Shown one piece after another: positions 1-4,023 of a stretch of DNA of 6,466 nucleotides; position 1 is the first letter of the stretch, and each line of letters opens with the position of its first letter. The translations under genes and the position numbers were made by a program. A model generated the notes under the pieces. The model was not told where the DNA came from. It was given only the letters and a program-made list of their open reading frames with translations, and searched no databases. The stretch lies in contig JAUWHQ010000150.1 of the NCBI GenBank assembly GCA_030605805.1, positions 1 through 6,466 of the forward strand, in the 5' to 3' direction. This DNA comes from Methanosarcinales archaeon (GTDB lineage: Archaea > Halobacteriota > Methanosarcinia > Methanosarcinales > Methanogasteraceae).

Positions 1-98
1 ACAACCCGATCAAAAGCGCGTGCAAAATCCTTAAACCGCTCCGAAAGACCGTACTGCGCATATCCGAGGTGGAAATCGCTCGCATGCACAAAGTTCAT
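1..98 (-). CDS. mre11: Mre11/SbcD-like DNA double-strand-break repair nuclease, N-terminal fragment
   Basis: Reading the minus strand from the ATG at 98-96 gives 32 uninterrupted codons to the window edge. The product starts MNFVHASDFHLGYAQYGLSE and continues RFKDFARAFDRV. This matches the N-terminus of archaeal Mre11: a short first beta strand, then phosphoesterase motif I (D-x-H, here D8 and H10) followed by LGY and an [R/E]-x-D-F-x-x-A-F helix. In the family, motif I binds the catalytic Mn ions, and Mre11 with Rad50 processes double-strand breaks; rad50 would be expected further along this strand. An in-frame GTG at 116 would add six residues, and a stop lies just upstream (128-126), so the start is confined to 98-116. 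ATG 98 fits the family N-terminus best. The rest of the gene is outside the window, so only the family call is secure. Confidence 0.82.
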   Translation of the reverse strand, partial: MNFVHASDFHLGYAQYGLSERFKDFARAFDRV

Positions 99-138
99 GT
101 CCGCGTCTTTGGTCACGCGGGCACATTAATATGTCGCC
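99..138. promoter_or_regulatory. Divergent promoter gap between mre11 and cbiB
   Basis: Only 40 bp separate the two divergent start codons. The AT-rich run ACATTAATATG (123-133) is the only box A-like element and contains the palindrome ATTAAT, so it could be read in both directions. Its centre lies about 30 bp from the mre11 ATG at 98, close to the spacing expected for a leaderless archaeal transcript. On the cbiB side the same spacing points to ATG 151 or 157 rather than 139. No Shine-Dalgarno sequence is visible before either gene. The element is visible; the promoter role is inferred. Confidence 0.4.
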
Positions 139-1107
139 ATGTTCCCAGATATGTCCATGGATGCTTATATGCTTCTGGTGCCTCATGCGCAACAGGTGCT
201 TTTCCTCGCAATCGCAATCGACCTGATCTTCGGCGAGATGCCCGCAGCCATCCATCCTGTGGTCCGGATCGGTGCTCTGATACGGCAGATATCCGGGATA
301 TGCGAGCGGATGCCCAAGATTCGTCATAGAATATGCGGGCTTGCGCTGACATTGATATGCGTCTCGTGCGCTGCCGTTTTCGGGGTTCTGCTTACCGTTC
401 TTGCTGCGCATCACCATCTCATCGGTCTGTTTGCGATGGCGTATTTCCTGAAGTCAACGTTCTCGATACGATCGCTGATCAGTTCTTCAAACTTGATTTA
501 CAGGGATTTATCCACGAACAATTTAGCTGACGCAAGAAAAGACCTGACCTCTCTTGTGAGCAGGGATGCGAGGGAGCTTGACGAGCCCAAAATCGCATCA
601 GCTGCGATCGAATCGACTGCTGAGAACTTTGTGGATAGCATCCTCTCGCCGATACTATACTTTGCATTATTCGGGATTCCCGGCGCTCTTGTGTACAAAG
701 CGATCAATACACTCGATTCAATGGTCGGATACAGAAACAAGCGGTTCAGGGAGATTGGTTTTGTCTCTGCGAAGCTGGATGACATCGTCAACTGGATCCC
801 TGCAAGGCTGTCTGTTTTCTTCATTCTTATGGCGTCCATCCGGTTCAGTCCGGTATCTGCGTTACGGGTCTGTCTGCGTGACCATGCGCTTCCTGCGTCC
901 CCGAACTCAGGGTATCCGATGGCGATGGTTGCGGGTGCTCTCGGTTGCAGGCTTGAGAAGAGAGGGAGTTACGTGCTTGGCAGAGAGTATCCTGACCCTG
1001 CGCCGCGAGAGATCGTTCAGGCGAACCGGATCATTCTGATGGCGACGGTTCTCTTTTTAGTGGTGGTTGTGGTGTGCTGCCGGGCTTGCGGGGCGGCGGT
1101 CTGTTGA
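139..1107 (+). CDS. cbiB: Adenosylcobinamide-phosphate synthase CbiB (cobalamin biosynthesis)
   Basis: CbiB/CobD-family integral membrane enzyme. It joins an aminopropanol (phosphate) arm by an amide bond to adenosylcobyric acid, giving adenosylcobinamide phosphate for lower-ligand assembly of B12-type corrinoids. Family hallmarks are present in order: D-L-I-F-G (28-32) followed by HPV (39-41); E-S-T-A-E-N (158-163) with VDS; N-T-L-D-S-M-V-G-Y-R (190-199); DDIVNWIPARL (214-224); and SPNSGYPMA (254-262). Hydrophobic segments lie near 17-31, 67-103, 168-185, 222-235 and 297-313. The length of 322 aa is normal for the family. The start is uncertain: ATGs at 139, 151, 157 and 169 are in frame, none has an SD, and the upstream AT box favours 151 or 157 if the transcript is leaderless. 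The C-terminus is a run of Val followed by a Cys-rich tail (CCRACGAAVC), which looks little conserved. It is not obviously linked to the downstream surface-protein genes. Confidence 0.93.
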   Translation: MFPDMSMDAYMLLVPHAQQVLFLAIAIDLIFGEMPAAIHPVVRIGALIRQISGICERMPKIRHRICGLALTLICVSCAAVFGVLLTVLAAHHHLIGLFAMAYFLKSTFSIRSLISSSNLIYRDLSTNNLADARKDLTSLVSRDARELDEPKIASAAIESTAENFVDSILSPILYFALFGIPGALVYKAINTLDSMVGYRNKRFREIGFVSAKLDDIVNWIPARLSVFFILMASIRFSPVSALRVCLRDHALPASPNSGYPMAMVAGALGCRLEKRGSYVLGREYPDPAPREIVQANRIILMATVLFLVVVVVCCRACGAAVC

Positions 1108-1163
1108 AGACGCGGTACCCCGCCACCTGTGCACCCCCTCTTATGTCCCCGCCCCACCCATTT

Positions 1164-1200
1164 CCGATAAACTTCCGATGAATTGCCGATAAAACACGAT
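1164..1200. repeat. Helically phased CCGAT direct repeats
   Basis: Three consecutive 11-bp units begin CCGATAAAC, CCGATGAAT and CCGATAAAA at 1164, 1175 and 1186. A fourth CGAT core follows at 1197, so the cores are spaced 11, 11 and 10 bp and fall on one face of the helix. They lie about 180 bp upstream of the next gene and 57 bp after cbiB. They could be a protein-binding array or chance low complexity. No coding sense was found here. Confidence 0.45.
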
Positions 1201-1251
1201 CCCGCCCAGATACGATTGTCACCGAAGCGGGCACGGATGCTTGCATTATAG

Positions 1252-1278
1252 CTCAACGTTAGTTCAACCTTGAGAACT
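1252..1278. repeat. Overlapping inverted repeats (CTCAA/TTGAG and AGTTC/GAACT)
   Basis: CTCAA at 1252-1256 pairs with TTGAG at 1270-1274, and AGTTC at 1261-1265 pairs with GAACT at 1274-1278, so the two short hairpins are mutually exclusive. The motif TCAAC also recurs directly at 1253, 1264 and 1284. A TATA-like TTATAG lies just upstream at 1247. The stems are short (5 bp) and no T-run follows, so a terminator is unlikely. A regulatory site is possible but unproven. Confidence 0.3.
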
Positions 1279-1302
1279 GCATTTCAACCCCGGGCTCCGC
1301 CA

Positions 1303-1315
1303 GAAAGTTTATGTA
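1303..1315 (+). promoter_or_regulatory. Candidate archaeal BRE/box A promoter for the surface-protein operon
   Basis: The purine-rich GAAAG (1303-1307), BRE-like, is followed directly by TTTATGTA (1308-1315), which resembles archaeal box A. The predicted transcription start about 25 bp downstream is near 1335-1340. That leaves a 5' leader of about 45 nt containing a strong SD (AGGAGG, 1368-1373) eight bases before the ATG at 1382. Confidence 0.45.
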
Positions 1316-1359
1316 CTATGACGAATTATTTCTGTACATGAACAGAATTATTTTGTTCA
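1312..1359. promoter_or_regulatory. Tandem 21-22 bp repeat with TGAACA-N9-TGTTCA palindrome (candidate operator)
   Basis: TGTAC occurs at 1312-1316 (as TGTAC after ATT-free spacing) and 1333-1337, and GAATTATTT at 1323-1331 and 1345-1353. This makes an imperfect direct repeat with a period of 21-22 bp, two helical turns. The second copy is embedded in a perfect 6-bp inverted repeat: TGAACA (1339-1344), nine bases, TGTTCA (1354-1359). It sits at or just after the predicted transcription start, where a repressor would block transcription, or where the RNA could fold into a weak hairpin before the SD. The symmetry is seen; the operator role is inferred. Confidence 0.45.
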
Positions 1360-1381
1360 GCAACAACAGGAGGAATCAAAA

Positions 1382-2080
1382 ATGAATATGAAGAAACTTG
1401 TCGCGATATGCATCGTGTTCCTCTGCATTGCGGTTATGCCGGCGATTGCGCAGGAGAACAACACAACCGCAAATGGGAACGAAACGAATGTCACGGCAAC
1501 AGCAACACCTACCATTGAACCGACCGCCGCAGAGACTGCGACGCCCGTGCCAACCGAAGCGAAGTTCCGGGTTGGTCCAACCGTGACGCTGCGCCCGGTA
1601 AACGACGTAATTGATAAGTCACAGGACGGGCTTGTTGAACTGTACATGAACAACCCGTCCTTAAATGACGTAACACTGACCGCGGAGGTGCAGATCAGCG
1701 TGCCATCCGGGATCCACGTCTATGGGGAAGGTTTTGGATACGGTGCTGCAGCCGGAACAGTCGCTGGAACGTTTACGGTACCACCCGGAACCGTCAGAAC
1801 GATTCACATCAACATCAAGAGTGAGAAGACTGGCGACTTCACCGTGCACTTCACAGGATTGTACTGGCCCGGTGACGATAAGGATGCTTTCCAGCAGATC
1901 TCGCTAACGCACCCGCTCACGGTGAAAGAACCGTCGCCCAAGCCAATGGATCCGGAACCAACCGGTGGAACTGTCGAAACCGGCGCGGATGAGCCAGATG
2001 AACTACCACTGCCATCAGGCATCATGTCGGTGATTGCAATCGCAATCGCGTTCGGTGCGCTGATGATCCGAAAGGATTGA
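1382..2080 (+). CDS. Membrane-anchored surface protein with Ig-like module (tandem paralogue A)
   Basis: A secreted, membrane-anchored protein of unknown function, 232 aa. Residues 1-23 form a Sec signal peptide (MNMKKL, hydrophobic core, AIA before Q24). Residues 24-60 are a Thr/Asn/Pro-rich stalk with four N-glycosylation sequons (N26, N27, N33, N36). Residues 61-186 form a compact, beta-rich, Ig-like module with a VPSG turn near 107-110, a Gly-rich loop at 115-130, a PPGT turn and a GDFTVHF strand. A Pro/Glu-rich linker follows, then a hydrophobic helix at about 213-228 with a very short RKD tail, so the module should face outside. There is no PGF motif. The start is set by AGGAGG eight bases upstream. 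It is the first gene of the probable operon, 38 bp before a close paralogue. I do not recognise a named family and assign no enzymatic role. Confidence 0.85.
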   Translation: MNMKKLVAICIVFLCIAVMPAIAQENNTTANGNETNVTATATPTIEPTAAETATPVPTEAKFRVGPTVTLRPVNDVIDKSQDGLVELYMNNPSLNDVTLTAEVQISVPSGIHVYGEGFGYGAAAGTVAGTFTVPPGTVRTIHINIKSEKTGDFTVHFTGLYWPGDDKDAFQQISLTHPLTVKEPSPKPMDPEPTGGTVETGADEPDELPLPSGIMSVIAIAIAFGALMIRKD

Positions 2081-2664
2081 GGTGAATCAGGTATCGAAGA
2101 AAACAAGAGGGATCGAATATGAATATGAAGAAACTCACTATCGTATGCATTCTATGCCTGTGCCTGGCTGTTATGCCAGCGATAGCGCAGGAGAACAACA
2201 CAACTGTGAATGAAACGAATGCTACAGTAACGCCCACCATCGAACCAACCGTTATCGAAACTCCGGCGCCCGCACCAACTGAAGCGAAGTTCCGGGTCGG
2301 TCCAACAGTGACGCTACGCCCGGTAAACGACGTGATCAATAAATCACAGGATGGACTGATCGAACTGTACATGAACAACCCATCCTTAAACGACGTAACC
2401 CTGACTGCTGATGTGCAGATCAGTGTACCCTCCGGGATTCATGTCTATGGAGAAGGGTTTGGGTATGGTGGTGCAGCCGGGACAGTTGCCGGGAAGTTCG
2501 AGGTTCCGCCTGGAACGGTCAGGACGATTCACATCAACATCAAGAGCGAGAAGACTGGCGACTTCACTGTGCACTTCACAGGGCTGTACTGGCCCGGTGA
2601 CGATAAGGATGCGTTCCAGCAGATCTCACTGACGCATCCGCTCACGGTGGAAGAACCGTCGCCT
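1562..2664 (+). repeat. Tandem duplication of the Ig-like module (1562-1939 and 2287-2664)
   Basis: The two 378-bp segments are colinear without gaps, encode 126 residues each and differ at only seven amino acids. Many third-position differences separate them. The stalks, linkers and membrane tails outside this core are far more divergent. Confidence 0.8.
2084..2104 (+). repeat. Possible duplication scar between paralogues A and B
   Basis: The sequence after the stop of paralogue A (GAATCAGG then GTATCGAAGAAAAC, 2084-2104) resembles 2836-2861 just after paralogue B (GAATCAGG, four extra bases, then GGTATCGGAGGAAAC). In the second place it forms the first codons of the JAMM gene. This suggests that the duplicated unit included the junction with the downstream gene. 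The SD for paralogue B (GAGGG, 2107-2111) follows directly. Confidence 0.35.
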
Positions 2665-2820
2665 GATCCGACGGATCCGAGACCAACCGGCAACGGTGGA
2701 ACGAAGGAACTCCCATATACCTACATCATCATCGGGTGTCTGGCAGTGATCGCGATCGCATTCATTGCGATGATGATCAGAAAACCTCCGAAGACAGAGG
2801 TAGTGATTGAGGAGGAGTAG
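2119..2820 (+). CDS. Membrane-anchored surface protein with Ig-like module (tandem paralogue B)
   Basis: A 233-aa paralogue of the preceding protein with the same plan. It has a signal peptide ending AIA/Q24, a Thr/Pro-rich stalk with sequons at N26, N27, N31 and N34, an Ig-like module (57-182), a Pro/Asp linker and a transmembrane helix (about 202-220). The module is 119/126 identical to paralogue A with no gaps, despite many silent differences in the DNA, so both copies appear to be under protein-level constraint. It differs at the C-terminus: after RK there is an extra 11-residue tail, PPKTEVVIEEE, predicted to lie in the cytoplasm. It also gains a sequon (NKS, N74) where A has DKS. GAGGG seven bases upstream supports the ATG. 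It ends eight bases before the JAMM gene, which implies co-transcription. Function is unknown; a receptor, adhesin or S-layer-associated role is only a guess. Confidence 0.85.
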   Translation: MNMKKLTIVCILCLCLAVMPAIAQENNTTVNETNATVTPTIEPTVIETPAPAPTEAKFRVGPTVTLRPVNDVINKSQDGLIELYMNNPSLNDVTLTADVQISVPSGIHVYGEGFGYGGAAGTVAGKFEVPPGTVRTIHINIKSEKTGDFTVHFTGLYWPGDDKDAFQQISLTHPLTVEEPSPDPTDPRPTGNGGTKELPYTYIIIGCLAVIAIAFIAMMIRKPPKTEVVIEEE

Positions 2821-2828
2821 AGGGGCGG

Positions 2829-3479
2829 ATGAGAAGAATCAGGGTAGGTATCGGAGGAAACGGAACAGTCCGGATTAAACTGAAGAAGAAGAGGAAGGCT
2901 CTGCGTCCGGACACAACAGCGATGCGAGGAGCACGCCCCGCTCCTGCTGATAGAGGGCAGGGGATTTCGCTCTCCCACCCCATCATCAGCCAGATGGAGA
3001 TCAGGGTGGAGTCCGTATTTCGACCAAAGGAGCCTGATGTAGAGGTGGTTTATGCGCTCACTGGATTTGGCGGAAGCGTTGACCATCTCCACAAGTTCTC
3101 TTCAAATGAGGTGGTGGCTCATGCCACTCCGGAGATGATCTCTTATGTTGCCGAAAAGATGGTCGAGCACATCAGGGCTGAGCGTGCCGAGATGCCAAAC
3201 CTCATCGTGCACGTCCATAGCCACCCGCTGGGTGCGCCGGCTCTGTCTGACGTGGACAAGGAGGCGATGCCAGAGGTTGCTGCACGGATCAGGGCGATTG
3301 TTCCGGATGCGACCGTGCTTTTTGGCGTACATGCCGTGGGAAGCGAGGAACGCAGACCGCGGGCACCGCCTGAGCGGGTTTCTGAAAATGCAGTGCGATG
3401 GAGCAGCATCACCCGGACGCATGAGGTCGCGTTCTTTGATGAGGATGCGGAGCCGGTAGAGGTGAGGATCGATGGATAG
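2829..3479 (+). CDS. JAMM/MPN+ (Prok-JAB) zinc metallopeptidase
   Basis: 216-aa protein with a complete JAMM signature: H130-S-H132-P, seven residues from H132 to S140, then D143, i.e. H-x-H-x7-S-x2-D. E72, in EVVYALTG, is the likely catalytic Glu, corresponding to the family's E-x2-G-x-L-x-G. In this family the two His and the Asp bind Zn and the enzymes cleave (iso)peptide bonds, including removal of ubiquitin-like SAMP modifiers in archaea. There is no signal peptide or membrane helix, so it is probably cytoplasmic. The first 55 residues are basic and low in complexity (KLKKKRK at 17-23) and not part of the fold. ATG 2829 is the only start with purine-rich sequence (GAGGAGTAGAGGGG) upstream; ATG 2995 (M56) is a weaker alternative. 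The gene begins eight bases after paralogue B and overlaps the wHTH gene by 8 bp. The substrate is unknown. Confidence 0.8.
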   Translation: MRRIRVGIGGNGTVRIKLKKKRKALRPDTTAMRGARPAPADRGQGISLSHPIISQMEIRVESVFRPKEPDVEVVYALTGFGGSVDHLHKFSSNEVVAHATPEMISYVAEKMVEHIRAERAEMPNLIVHVHSHPLGAPALSDVDKEAMPEVAARIRAIVPDATVLFGVHAVGSEERRPRAPPERVSENAVRWSSITRTHEVAFFDEDAEPVEVRIDG

Positions 3480-3984
3480 ATCAGAGAGCATCGAGAAACT
3501 TGCCGGGCTTCTTTCAGCCGATGAGTACGGGGATGTGGTTGCAGAGATGCTTGTCGAGATCCTTGCCGAGGAGCGTAAGCGCAATATCTTTGTCGTCAAG
3601 CTTCAGGAGCTTGCAAATGAGCTAAAGGCGATCGATCAGGAGATCAGGCTCACCCCGATGGAGCAAGATGTACTTGATTTCGTGCTCGCAGGGAAACAGC
3701 CGCTTAACGCGGGTGAGGTGTCTGATGTGCTGGGTGTGAAGCATCCGAGTCTGCAGCACAGGACTCATGCATCGAGTGTGCTCAATTCGCTTGTATCGAA
3801 AGGGGTTCTCGGGAAGATTAAAGTGGGTCGCAGTTATTACTTCACATCACCTGTTGAGGCGGTGATGGAATACCTCAAAAGGCGAGGTGAAGAGCCGGAT
3901 AGGTGCTCGCCGGTCAGGATCGCAGACGAGACAGGGATGCCGCTTGCTGTGGTGCTTGAGGTGATCGGTGGGCTGCTTGGATAG
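3472..3984 (+). CDS. Winged helix-turn-helix protein (MarR/BlaI-like putative regulator)
   Basis: 170-aa cytoplasmic protein. Residues 1-58 are helical and charged, a possible dimerisation region. Residues 60-125 read as a winged helix: LTPMEQDVLDFVL (first helix), PLNAGEVSDVLGV (second helix), a recognition helix through THASSVLNSLVSKGVL, and a wing GKIKVGRSYYFTSP. The order L-T-x2-E-x2-VL, then L-x2-KG-x-L, then G-R-x-Y-Y resembles BlaI/MarR-type repressors. A second short helix pair (148-169: RIADETGMP, then VLEVIGGLL) could be another HTH-like segment. The ATG lies inside the last codons of the JAMM gene (8-bp overlap) with GAGGTGA at 3459-3465 six bases upstream, so the two are translationally coupled. 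It may regulate the surrounding operon, with the palindrome upstream of 1382 as a candidate site; this is inference. Confidence 0.7.
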   Translation: MDRSESIEKLAGLLSADEYGDVVAEMLVEILAEERKRNIFVVKLQELANELKAIDQEIRLTPMEQDVLDFVLAGKQPLNAGEVSDVLGVKHPSLQHRTHASSVLNSLVSKGVLGKIKVGRSYYFTSPVEAVMEYLKRRGEEPDRCSPVRIADETGMPLAVVLEVIGGLLG

Positions 3985-4023
3985 AGATGAAAATGGAATA
4001 TAGAAATATAGAGGTGGATAAAA
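3985..4023 (+). promoter_or_regulatory. AT-rich spacer with tandem AATATAGA and SD before the DUF2341 gene
   Basis: AATATAGA is exactly duplicated at 3997-4004 and 4005-4012, inside a short AT-rich gap. A strong SD (GAGGTGG, 4011-4017) sits six bases before ATG 4024. The AT run could serve as box A for an internal promoter, but it lies so close to the ATG that the transcript would start almost at the gene and lose the SD. Read-through from upstream is more consistent with the SD. Confidence 0.3.

Noticed and set aside
31..417. 128-codon open frame on the minus strand across the cbiB start
   Set aside because: It opposes the well-supported cbiB, has no family resemblance, and overlaps the Mre11 start, which is in a different minus-strand frame.
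1060..1107. Frameshift at the end of cbiB suggested by the poly-Val and Cys-rich tail
   Set aside because: The length is normal, all core motifs are upstream, and neither other frame continues a CbiB-like sequence.
1088..1123. GCGGGG (1088-1093) with CCCCGC (1118-1123) as a terminator hairpin at the end of cbiB
   Set aside because: The loop is 24 bases, part of the stem lies in the coding region, and no T-run follows; archaeal terminators usually need T-rich tracts.
1228..1303. Possible tRNA: TTCAACC T-loop-like motifs and a CTCCGCCA-like 3' end
   Set aside because: The T-stem strands do not pair, no matching 5' acceptor strand (GGAG-type) is found about 70 bases upstream, and no anticodon arm forms.
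1357..1653. Minus-strand open frames repeated opposite both surface paralogues (also 2022-2378)
   Set aside because: They resemble each other only because the plus-strand genes are paralogous; no SD or promoter supports them.
1382..2820. Insertion sequence or mobile element as the cause of the tandem repeat
   Set aside because: No transposase, terminal inverted repeats or target-site duplications are visible; simple tandem duplication explains it.
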